Below, one piece after another: positions 1-5,420 of a DNA stretch of 7,191 bases. Under the pieces are notes generated by a model that worked only from the letters and a program-made list of their open reading frames with translations, was not told where the DNA came from and made no database searches. The stretch lies in the NCBI GenBank assembly GCA_937885735.1, contig CALABN010000047.1, positions 1-7,191 of the forward strand, read 5' to 3'. Numbering within the stretch: position 1 is the first letter of the stretch; every line of letters starts with the position of its first letter. The position numbers and the translations under genes are program-made. The stretch comes from an uncultured Bacteroidota bacterium (GTDB taxonomy: Bacteria; Bacteroidota; Bacteroidia; Bacteroidales; SZUA-534).

Positions 1-206
1 AGTTGAGGCACTTTGGCGACACCAAGCGGAGTCTGAACGTCGGTTGTGCTGAACGTCAGTTGCTTGCTAATCTCGTATGCGAAAATCTCGCCAATGCGTT
101 CCATATTTCTGCGGAATCGCATACTGTCTTTTTGAATCTCGCGGTTGCGTATTTCAGCCATAAACTGGTTGAAGATGCTGTTTTGTTCCCCAAGGTTGAT
201 AAACAT
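1..206 (-). CDS. upp: Uracil phosphoribosyltransferase, N-terminal fragment
   Basis: This enzyme makes UMP from uracil and PRPP (pyrimidine salvage, cytoplasm). The minus strand reads from ATG at 206-204 without a stop to the window edge, giving 68 complete codons. The translation starts MFINLGEQNSIFNQFMAEIR, continues with QKDSMRFRRNMERIGEIFAYEIS and reaches a QTPLGVA segment. This order (INLGE, QKDxMRFRRNxERIGE, AYEIS, TPLG) is the N-terminus I know from Bacteroidota Upp proteins. The catalytic uracil and PRPP-binding motifs lie further downstream, outside the window. An in-frame TAA nine codons upstream limits the start; ATT directly before ATG is unlikely. There is no Shine-Dalgarno sequence. 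A long plus-strand frame over the same bases (3-260) is only its shadow. Identity rests on memory of the family, not on a search. Confidence 0.87.
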   Translation of the reverse strand, partial: MFINLGEQNSIFNQFMAEIRNREIQKDSMRFRRNMERIGEIFAYEISKQLTFSTTDVQTPLGVAKVPQ

Positions 207-265
207 AATCGTATTTGTTTTTTAGGTGGTTTCTATAAATTGATTTCGGGAGATTTTTGAATTTT

Positions 266-388
266 TATCGAGTGGAATTATGGGCGTAAGGAGGATACAG
301 TCCGGGTGCTGTTGACGACTGACACCCCATAAAGATACCGATAAGAAACAAAAAGCGCCGTAAAGTTCATATAACCCATTTCGTTCAT
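266..388 (-). pseudogene. Possible frame-broken mini-lipoprotein in the upp leader
   Basis: A 36-codon minus-strand frame runs from ATG 388-386 to TAA 280-278. Its peptide looks unremarkable. In the next frame, however, the sequence from 360 reads RRFLFLIGIFMGCQSS and then a polar tail ending at TAA 268-266, which resembles a lipoprotein signal peptide with its Cys at 324-322. Dropping one base from the TTT at 364-362 would join the third in-frame ATG (370-368) to it as MNLRRFLFLIGIFMGC. The residue at -3 from the Cys is Phe where Leu is usual, so the lipobox is imperfect. This could be a decayed small lipoprotein, an untranslated leader, or chance. Confidence 0.15.
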
Positions 389-410
389 ATTATAAACGGT
401 GAATTAATGG

Positions 411-429
411 AACTCACCTTTAGTGAGTT
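411..429. promoter_or_regulatory. 7-bp hairpin in the presumed upp leader
   Basis: AACTCAC (411-417) and GTGAGTT (423-429) are perfect reverse complements around a 5-nt loop. Read from the minus strand, the stem would begin about five bases after the TATATTTG box at 434-441 and so lie at or very near the 5' end of an upp transcript. No T-run follows on either strand, which argues against an intrinsic terminator. A 5'-end stem that protects the mRNA, or a protein-binding site, would fit; both are inferences. Confidence 0.4.
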
Positions 430-433
430 GTTA

Positions 434-441
434 CAAATATA
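434..441 (-). promoter_or_regulatory. Candidate -7 box (TATATTTG) for upp
   Basis: The minus strand reads TATATTTG, a full match to the Bacteroidota -7 consensus TAnnTTTG. No TTG-type -33 element is visible about 19 bp further upstream, so the match is one-sided. It would give upp an unusually long leader of more than 200 nt. A second match, TACGTTTG at 656-663 on the same strand, is further away. Confidence 0.35.
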
Positions 442-540
442 TTCTAAATGAATGAATTTTGTAATTCTTTTCTTTTACGTAGATGCTCTCAATAAATCAT
501 ATGTCAATAAATGTTTGATTGTGTTAGACTTATTTAAACA

Positions 541-576
541 GAATGATGGTTTGGCAAACTGGAGCCAAACACATTC
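541..576. promoter_or_regulatory. Composite hairpin, 7+5 bp
   Basis: GTTTGGC (549-555) and GCCAAAC (564-570) pair perfectly around an 8-nt loop. The flanks GAATG (541-545) and CATTC (572-576) extend the stem by five pairs across a 3/1 internal loop. There is no adjacent T-run. It lies about 180-215 bp upstream of the CapD-type start codon. It could be an operator, a structured RNA element or a remnant. The right flank overlaps the ACATTCAATGT palindrome. Confidence 0.35.
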
Positions 577-581
577 AATGT
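571..581. repeat. Palindrome ACATT-C-AATGT (site 1)
   Basis: This is a perfect 5-1-5 inverted repeat. It resembles the ACATTG-T-CAATGT palindrome 99 bp downstream, suggesting two binding sites for the same regulator, though short AT-rich palindromes also arise by chance. Confidence 0.3.
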
Positions 582-669
582 CTGGCAGAGAATGAATACT
601 GATGATTCAAATGCCTGTTTTTGTGGAATTTGTTTGTAGGACACATAGCGTTAGGCAAACGTAGGTGCA

Positions 670-682
670 ACATTGTCAATGT
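670..682. repeat. Palindrome ACATTG-T-CAATGT (site 2)
   Basis: This is a perfect 6-1-6 inverted repeat ending 46 bp before the -7 box of the CapD-type gene, a position suited to an upstream activator or operator site. It shares its ACATT and AATGT half-sites with the palindrome at 571-581. Confidence 0.35.
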
Positions 683-707
683 ATTTTCTACTTTGATAAA
701 CTTTATA

Positions 708-736
708 TTGTTTTTTGAGGCAAAAAAGTAAATTTG
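708..736 (+). promoter_or_regulatory. Promoter of the CapD-type gene (TTG ... TAAATTTG)
   Basis: TAAATTTG at 729-736 matches the Bacteroidota -7 consensus TAnnTTTG fully. TTG at 708-710 lies 18 bp upstream as a -33 element. The first possible start codon, 756, begins 20 nt after the box, leaving a short leader of roughly a dozen bases. Confidence 0.65.
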
Positions 737-755
737 CAATCGGTAAAAAAAGGCA

Positions 756-2651
756 ATGCAAATGTCAATTTTTAGTAGAAAATACACACCACGCTGGATA
801 GTCTTGCTCATCGATATATTCATCAGCACGGCTTCAATCATAATAGCATATTTGCTTCGTTTCAATTTTGAAATTCCAACAAACGAGAATGTCGGCGAGT
901 TGACACAAATTGTTGAACTTGTGGTTGGCGTGCGCTTGATGAGTTTCCTCATTGCGGGTACTTACGCTGGAATAGTCCGCTACACTGGCTTGAAAGATGC
1001 CAAACGCATATTGATAACAACCACGGCGGGCAGTCTGCTCATTGTGCTAATCAATATGGTCTGCTATTATTCAGGGTTGACAATGGCGTTTATTGTGCCA
1101 ATGTCAATTGTTATCATAGAGTACTTGACCACAATGTTCTTTATGATTTCGTTACGATTCCTTGCAAAGGCTATTTTCTTCGAATTCCGTTCCACTGTCA
1201 AGTCAAACAACGTTATTGTTTACGGAACCAACCGTAATGCACAGGCAGCCAAGCACGCCATTGAGGAGGACCGCGACGCACATTACAAGGTTGTGGCCTT
1301 TGTCGATGATATCGACAAAAAGTCTGGCAAGAAGATTGACGACTTGCAGATATATCCTATTGACGACCTTCCTGAATTGATTGAGAACCTCAATGCAAAG
1401 CACCTGCTTCTTGCAAAGCCTTTCCAGTCTATTGAGAAGAAGCAGGAAGTGATAGAATTGGGTCTCAACAGCGGATTGACAATGCTTAACGTGCCAAAGG
1501 TCGAGAAATGGATTAATGGCGAGTTGAGTTCAAAGCAGATAAAGAACATACGCATCGAGGACTTGCTTGAACGCAATCCTATACAACTCGATTTCGAACG
1601 CATTCAAAATCAGGTCAAGGGCAAGACTATGATGGTGACAGGCGCCGCTGGCTCAATAGGCAGTGAGATTGTCCGTCAGTTGATTAAGTTCGAACCTCAC
1701 AACATTGTGTTGTTTGACCAGGCTGAAACGCCAATGTACGACATTGAGATGGAATTGCGCGATACTAACTCTTCAAGCAATATTTCGGTCGTGATAGGCG
1801 ATATTACCGACAAACAGCGCGTTGAAGAGGTGTTCAGCCTGTACAAGCCTGAAATTGTATATCACGCCGCTGCATACAAGCACGTCCCAATGATGGAGAA
1901 CAATCCTGTCGAGGCTGTCCGCAACAATGTGTTGGGCACCCGTTTGATTGCCGATATGGCAGTTAAATATGGTGTGAAGCGCTTTGTTATGGTTTCTACC
2001 GACAAGGCCGTGAATCCAACCAACGTTATGGGCGCTTCAAAGCGTATTTGCGAAATTTACACGCAGTCGCTCAACGGAAAATCATCTACGTTGTTCATAA
2101 CCACACGTTTTGGCAACGTGTTGGGCTCAAATGGCTCTGTAATTCCTCGTTTCAAGAAGCAGATAGAGGAGGGCGGACCAATCACCGTCACTCATCCGCA
2201 GATTACCCGTTATTTTATGACCATTCCAGAGGCTTGCCAGTTGGTGCTTGAGGCTGGTGCGTCTGGCAAGGGTGGCGAGATTTTCATCTTTGATATGGGC
2301 AAGTCGGTCAAGATTGTCGATTTGGCAAAGAAGATGATAAAATTGTCAGGTCTGCAGTTAGGCAAGGATATCCAGATTTCATATACTGGCTTGCGTCCTG
2401 GCGAGAAACTGTACGAGGAACTGCTTGCAAACAAGGAGAACACCATTCCAACGCCTCACCCACAAATTATGGTGGCAAAGGTGCGCGAGTATGACCACGA
2501 TATGGCAAATGCCAAGATTGATGAGTTCATTCCTTTCATCGAACAACAAGACAACTTTAAGATTGTCAAGTTGATGAAGGAGATTGTTCCTGAATTCTTG
2601 AGTCAAAACTCGATATACGAGGAGTTGGACAAGGTAAGTGGCAACGTTTAG
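756..2651 (+). CDS. Membrane-anchored nucleotide-sugar 4,6-dehydratase (CapD/FlaA1/PglF-type)
   Basis: This inner-membrane enzyme probably converts a UDP-HexNAc (UDP-GlcNAc in known relatives) to a 4-keto-6-deoxy sugar for capsule, LPS or glycoprotein glycans. The 631-residue length fits the long FlaA1/WbpM/PglF form. Four hydrophobic segments lie near residues 14-34, 52-73, 85-105 and 111-133. A degenerate first Rossmann-like domain follows (about 150-235, VIVYGTNRNAQ, without the usual Gly pattern). The catalytic extended-SDR domain begins with G296-x2-G299-x2-G302. It carries YHAAAYKHVP near 368, the T415-D416-K417 triad known to act in PglF, and M425-x3-K429, where Met replaces the SDR Tyr as in WbpM/FlaA1. 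GLRPGEKLYEE lies near 545. The start could be ATG 756 or ATG 762, two codons on; neither has a Shine-Dalgarno. The gene has its own promoter and is not in a glycan cluster here. The exact substrate is not settled by sequence. Confidence 0.9.
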   Translation: MQMSIFSRKYTPRWIVLLIDIFISTASIIIAYLLRFNFEIPTNENVGELTQIVELVVGVRLMSFLIAGTYAGIVRYTGLKDAKRILITTTAGSLLIVLINMVCYYSGLTMAFIVPMSIVIIEYLTTMFFMISLRFLAKAIFFEFRSTVKSNNVIVYGTNRNAQAAKHAIEEDRDAHYKVVAFVDDIDKKSGKKIDDLQIYPIDDLPELIENLNAKHLLLAKPFQSIEKKQEVIELGLNSGLTMLNVPKVEKWINGELSSKQIKNIRIEDLLERNPIQLDFERIQNQVKGKTMMVTGAAGSIGSEIVRQLIKFEPHNIVLFDQAETPMYDIEMELRDTNSSSNISVVIGDITDKQRVEEVFSLYKPEIVYHAAAYKHVPMMENNPVEAVRNNVLGTRLIADMAVKYGVKRFVMVSTDKAVNPTNVMGASKRICEIYTQSLNGKSSTLFITTRFGNVLGSNGSVIPRFKKQIEEGGPITVTHPQITRYFMTIPEACQLVLEAGASGKGGEIFIFDMGKSVKIVDLAKKMIKLSGLQLGKDIQISYTGLRPGEKLYEELLANKENTIPTPHPQIMVAKVREYDHDMANAKIDEFIPFIEQQDNFKIVKLMKEIVPEFLSQNSIYEELDKVSGNV

Positions 2652-2653
2652 CG

Positions 2654-3394
2654 TTATAGCGTAAATTCCACTTCCTTAAAAAGGAAACTGCGAATCTCGC
2701 CGTTGCTGTCCACTATCGTAATGCGCCCGTTTGATTCCACGTTTGAAATAGTGCCTGAAAAGCAAGCGCCTTCGCAGGTGCGGAATGTATATTGGCCGTT
2801 GGTGCGGTACAAATGAGCAAAATAAGCCTCGTCAATTTTTTCATACCAGCCGTCGGCAAGCATTTGGTACCATACGTCAATCTGGTTGAGCAGTTTTGGC
2901 AACTCACTCACCAAATCCAGTTTGCGTCCTATGATATTGTAAAGCGAAATTGGGTTTGGCGCATCGCTGATGAATGCTTCCTGGTTGATATTCAATCCAA
3001 TGCCTATTATTGAATATACAATGTTGCTACCCATAAGTTGATTCTCAATGAGTACGCCACATATCTTCTTGTCTTTGTAATAGATGTCGTTTGGCCATTT
3101 AATCTTGAATTCTTCGCCAAACGAGTTCAGGTAATCGACAATGCCAAGCGATATTGCCTTCGAAACAAGGAACATTTGGTCAGCCTTGATGAATTCGGGG
3201 CGGAGCAGGAGACTGAAAGTGAGGTTCTGGCCTGGTTGGCTTTCCCAGAAAGCGCCAATTTGTCCGCGCCCTGCAGTCTGCGAAACGGCAACGACAGTGT
3301 AGCCTTCGGCCACAGAATCCTTGTCGGCAATGCTTTTCAGCAACTCGTTTGTCGACAGAGTCTCGCTAACCTTGTCTATCTTGAATCTTGTCAT
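2654..3394 (-). CDS. birA: Biotin--[acetyl-CoA-carboxylase] ligase
   Basis: This cytoplasmic enzyme activates biotin with ATP to biotinyl-AMP and attaches it to the carrier lysine of biotin-dependent carboxylases. The 246-residue protein shows S14-T15-N16 near the N-terminus, the biotin/ATP-binding loop A41-GRGQIG-A48 followed by F49-W50, the K99-W-P-N-D103 motif, G113-V-L-I-E117, and GIGLNIN around residue 140. All are standard for the family. There is no N-terminal helix-turn-helix, so it is the short form that cannot repress biotin genes as E. coli BirA does. The start ATG 3394-3392 lies 19 nt after the stop of the response regulator, so it is probably the last gene of that operon. No promoter is evident in the gap. 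The stop is 2 bp from the stop of the converging CapD-type gene. Confidence 0.93.
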   Translation of the reverse strand: MTRFKIDKVSETLSTNELLKSIADKDSVAEGYTVVAVSQTAGRGQIGAFWESQPGQNLTFSLLLRPEFIKADQMFLVSKAISLGIVDYLNSFGEEFKIKWPNDIYYKDKKICGVLIENQLMGSNIVYSIIGIGLNINQEAFISDAPNPISLYNIIGRKLDLVSELPKLLNQIDVWYQMLADGWYEKIDEAYFAHLYRTNGQYTFRTCEGACFSGTISNVESNGRITIVDSNGEIRSFLFKEVEFTL

Positions 3395-3413
3395 TGAAAG
3401 ATGATGTTGGTTG

Positions 3414-4061
3414 TCAGATGCTTATCAACTTGTTCTTTATTGCATACAGAATCAGGTTGGTGGCGTTTTTCGAGTTTGTCTTGCTCAACAGGCTTGCACG
3501 GTGCTTGTCAACGGTGCGCTTGCTGATGAACAGATTGTCGGCAATTTCTTGATTTGAAAGTCCTTTGCACAGTTCCTGCAAAACCTGGAGTTCGCGTTTC
3601 GACAGTGACAGTTCCTCGCTTTGCTGTTCCTTGTGCGGGTTCAGGTTCTTGATTACGTTGCAAAGAAGTTCCTGCGAGAAGTAACTGTTGCCTTTCATCA
3701 CTTGTTCAATGGCTTCAACCACTTCCTTTATGTCGGAATTCTTAAGCAGGAAGCCTTTCACGCCTGCGTTCACCATTTTGAAGTAATAGTCTTCCTCGCC
3801 AAACATTGACAAGGCTATCACCTTCACGTCAGGATATTTTTCCAGCAGTTTTTGAGTCGCCTCGATGCCGTCCATTACGGGCATGCTAATGTCCATTAAC
3901 ACAATGTCGGGCATATTGGTGGTGTTTATCTGGTCAAGAAAATCCTGTCCGTTCGACGCCTCAATGACTACCTTGTGGCTGTTGGCGTTGTCGAGCAACA
4001 GTTTCAGCCCGTTGCGGAACAATGCGTGGTCGTCAACCAATGCTATCTTGATAGTTGCCAT
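3414..4061 (-). CDS. NarL/LuxR-family two-component response regulator
   Basis: This is a cytoplasmic transcription factor switched by phosphorylation. Its 215 residues form a receiver domain (about 1-123) with the acidic pair D10-D11, phospho-acceptor D57 in LMDISMPVMDG, switch residue S84 and the conserved K106. A linker (about 124-150) leads to a C-terminal LuxR-type helix-turn-helix (about 151-210). There LSKRELQVLQELCKGLSNQEIA and ISKRTVDKHR give the recognition-helix region, with T182, V183 and H186 as in the family. All residues needed for phosphotransfer are present. It starts 3 nt after the kinase stop and so is almost certainly translated from the same mRNA and is that kinase's partner. 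Target genes cannot be told from sequence. There is no Shine-Dalgarno. Confidence 0.94.
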   Translation of the reverse strand: MATIKIALVDDHALFRNGLKLLLDNANSHKVVIEASNGQDFLDQINTTNMPDIVLMDISMPVMDGIEATQKLLEKYPDVKVIALSMFGEEDYYFKMVNAGVKGFLLKNSDIKEVVEAIEQVMKGNSYFSQELLCNVIKNLNPHKEQQSEELSLSKRELQVLQELCKGLSNQEIADNLFISKRTVDKHRASLLSKTNSKNATNLILYAIKNKLISI

Positions 4062-4064
4062 TGC

Positions 4065-5015
4065 CTAAATCTTTACTTTGATAATGGCGTGAACACCGTC
4101 GCCTGGCTTGCTGTTGATGATGAACAGGCCGTTTATCGACGTTATGCGCGATGAAATGTTCGACAGGCCCATACCTTTGTCGGGGTTGCTTAAAGCCTTT
4201 TCCTGGTCGAATCCCTTGCCGTTGTCGTCGAACTTGATGACAATGGTGCGCTGTATTTTTTCAAGGCTAATGTCGATGCTTGATGCTTCAGCGTGCTTTA
4301 TGGTGTTGTTGATGAGTTCGCAGGTGGCGCGGTACAGCACGGTTTCTACATTTGAGTCGAAGCGGTCGTTGTCGGTCAGTTTAGTGTCAAAGTTGATGCT
4401 TATGGCTTTAGACTGGCTCACTTTGAACGAGAAGTTCTTGATTGCGCTTGCCAAACCGAAGTTTGTGAGCACGTGTGGACTCAAGTTGTTTGATATTTCC
4501 TTGATGCTTTCCACCGCCTCGTTGATTACGTTGTTGGCGTTTTCAAGCACTTGTTTCGAATGGTTGTCGCGTTCATATTGTAGCAGTGACGACACTGACA
4601 TACGTGCGGCGGAAAGCAATGGACCCAGCCCGTCGTGTAGGTCTTTGGCAAAGCGTCGGCGTTCGCGTTCCTCTGTCTGGATTACGGCGCGCATCAGCCT
4701 GCGTTCCGATCGTTTGCGCTCACGCTCTGCACGGTTCAGCGTATAGAACATTTCGCCAATCAGGAACACGCCTGCCGTGAACAGGAATGCAATGATGACA
4801 CCCAGCCAGTCGTCGGCGGGACGGAGGTAGAACGAGAAATCATCATTGATAAACTGTATCAGTTTTATGGCCATCTTTATAGCCATCAGTATGAAACCCA
4901 ATGAAATGAGAATCCAGGAGGCACGGTATTTGGTGACGCGTACAAGCCTGATTGCCAACACTGCGGCCACAACCTGCAGTGTTATCGATATCAAAAGTGC
5001 TACTAATCTTATCAT
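4065..5015 (-). CDS. Membrane sensor histidine kinase (HisKA_3 / NarX-DegS type)
   Basis: This inner-membrane kinase should autophosphorylate and pass phosphate to the adjacent NarL-type regulator. From ATG 5015 it has 316 residues; the longest frame adds six codons to ATG 5033. In the longer numbering, hydrophobic segments lie near 7-28, 39-62 and 77-99, with only about 14 residues between the second and third, so there is no sizeable sensor domain. A charged helix (about 100-127) leads to the HisKA_3 box with phospho-acceptor H133 in KDLHDGLGPLL. The ATPase domain has the N box (E239-L-I-N-N243, H247), D270-N-G272-K-G274 and G287-M-G289. I favour ATG 5015 because the only consensus -7 box upstream (5022-5029) lies inside the extra codons. 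The signal may be sensed within the membrane or through a partner; none is identified. Confidence 0.9.
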   Translation of the reverse strand: MIRLVALLISITLQVVAAVLAIRLVRVTKYRASWILISLGFILMAIKMAIKLIQFINDDFSFYLRPADDWLGVIIAFLFTAGVFLIGEMFYTLNRAERERKRSERRLMRAVIQTEERERRRFAKDLHDGLGPLLSAARMSVSSLLQYERDNHSKQVLENANNVINEAVESIKEISNNLSPHVLTNFGLASAIKNFSFKVSQSKAISINFDTKLTDNDRFDSNVETVLYRATCELINNTIKHAEASSIDISLEKIQRTIVIKFDDNGKGFDQEKALSNPDKGMGLSNISSRITSINGLFIINSKPGDGVHAIIKVKI

Positions 5016-5021
5016 AATATG

Positions 5022-5029
5022 CAAAGTTA
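5022..5029 (-). promoter_or_regulatory. Candidate -7 box (TAACTTTG) of the kinase-regulator-birA operon
   Basis: The minus strand reads TAACTTTG, matching TAnnTTTG. A TTG at 5055-5053 lies 23 bp upstream, slightly far for a -33 element. The box ends 6 nt before ATG 5015, so transcription would start at or next to that codon and the mRNA would be leaderless or nearly so. It overlaps a 6-bp inverted repeat (AACAAT 5029-5034 with ATTGTT 5043-5048). It is the only TAnnTTTG match I find on this strand between the kinase and the tandem palindromes. Confidence 0.42.
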
Positions 5030-5177
5030 ACAATGCATTTGAATTGTTGACGCAATTGTGAGGCTCTTTTCTATGTAATTTACGTCAATGGCGTTGTGTA
5101 ATTGATAATTGTCAGTCTGCCACTTTTGGATAAAGCCAGTTCTTGACGACGCCTGTCTTATGTTTTTTTTATTTTTT

Positions 5178-5255
5178 AACTTTAAAATTGCATAATGGTT
5201 ATGTAATCATAAACTACAACTTTAAAATTGCATAAAAGTTATGCAATTTTAAAGT
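5178..5255. repeat. Two tandem copies of a 37-bp palindrome, 40-bp period
   Basis: Unit 2 (5219-5255) is a perfect 17-bp inverted repeat: ACTTTAAAATTGCATAA, loop AAG, then TTATGCAATTTTAAAGT. Unit 1 (5179-5215) has the identical left arm, loop TGG and a right arm differing at four positions; 13 of 17 pairs plus one G-T pair remain. The left arms match over 18 bases (5178-5195 and 5218-5235), exactly 40 bp apart. The left arm of unit 1 is also fully complementary to the right arm of unit 2, so two folds exclude each other. It lies between two divergent genes, which suits a pair of operator sites. A dispersed palindromic element is the main alternative. No regulator that would obviously bind it is encoded next to it, except the NarL-type one. 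Confidence 0.85.
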
Positions 5256-5279
5256 ATGTGTATTTTTTTTGTCAGAAAA

Positions 5280-5345
5280 ATGGTCGGTGATGATAGAATG
5301 AGATTTGAAATCACATCCGACGGCTTGTTGCAGGCCTGGAAGTGA
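5280..5345 (+). CDS. Very small frame of unknown reality (21 codons)
   Basis: ATG 5280-5282 to TGA 5343-5345 encodes MVGDDRMRFEITSDGLLQAW followed by Lys. It is mixed and soluble, with no motif. Its base composition is less AT-rich than the surrounding intergenic DNA, which is the only reason to list it. There is no consensus promoter box at a normal distance and no Shine-Dalgarno. It may be a gene remnant or chance. Confidence 0.1.
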   Translation: MVGDDRMRFEITSDGLLQAWK

Positions 5346-5390
5346 TAAAACCAGTTTTTTGTTTATTATAGATTTTGTAAAAACCTTTTT

Positions 5391-5398
5391 TAACTTTG
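5391..5398 (+). promoter_or_regulatory. -7 box (TAACTTTG) of the small membrane-protein gene
   Basis: TAACTTTG matches TAnnTTTG fully and ends 22 nt before ATG 5421, the spacing seen at the other plus-strand promoters here. The -33 element is unclear: a TTTTG at 5373-5377 is only 13 bp upstream and the next TTG is too far. Confidence 0.5.
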
Positions 5399-5420
5399 AT
5401 AAAACTCTAAAACAAAGACT

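Larger units (their letters stand above)
207..755. other. Divergent intergenic region between upp and the CapD-type gene
   Basis: I see no convincing gene in these 549 bp. It holds, in order: a short GGGTG/CACCC inverted repeat (304-308 with 323-327), a possible broken mini-lipoprotein on the minus strand (266-388), a 7-bp hairpin (411-429), a minus-strand TATATTTG box (434-441), a composite hairpin (541-576), two ACATT/AATGT palindromes (571-581 and 670-682), a second minus-strand TAnnTTTG match (TACGTTTG, 656-663), and the plus-strand promoter of the CapD-type gene (708-736). The length and the density of dyads suggest a regulatory region serving two divergent genes. Confidence 0.6.
5016..5420. 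other. Divergent intergenic region between the kinase and the membrane-protein gene
   Basis: There is no convincing gene in these 405 bp. The kinase-side promoter candidate is at 5022-5055, the tandem palindromes at 5178-5255, a T-run at 5263-5270, a 21-codon frame at 5280-5345, a short GATTT-G-AAATC dyad and an AAAAC/GTTTT dyad further right, and the promoter candidate of the small membrane protein at 5391-5398. Around 5030-5160 the minus strand stays open for over 40 codons but has no ATG start or recognisable family. Confidence 0.55.

Noticed and set aside
3..260. 85-codon plus-strand frame starting at the left edge
   Set aside because: The opposite strand encodes the recognisable N-terminus of Upp, so this frame is a shadow; its peptide shows no family features.
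575..952. 125-codon minus-strand frame across the start of the CapD-type gene
   Set aside because: It covers the promoter and first transmembrane segment of a clear gene and shows no motif or promoter of its own.
2672..2686. TTCCTT/AAGGAA stem as a terminator for the CapD-type gene
   Set aside because: There is no T-run after it on either strand, and it lies in conserved-looking coding sequence at the end of birA.
4108..4746. 212-codon plus-strand frame across the kinase gene
   Set aside because: It lies opposite a well-supported histidine kinase and its composition (Ser, Arg and Leu rich, no domain order) is typical of an antisense shadow.
5030..5180. Minus-strand open stretch of over 40 codons next to the kinase promoter
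   Set aside because: There is no ATG start and no recognisable family; the length is possible by chance. It could be a remnant, but nothing positive supports that.
5178..5255. Tandem repeats as a short CRISPR array or insertion-sequence ends
   Set aside because: There are only two units, the intervals between them are parts of the palindrome rather than unrelated spacers, and no cas or transposase gene is near.
5219..5270. Perfect palindrome plus later T-run as an intrinsic terminator
   Set aside because: The stem is almost all A/T, the T-run starts 7 nt later rather than at once, and no plus-strand gene upstream needs terminating.
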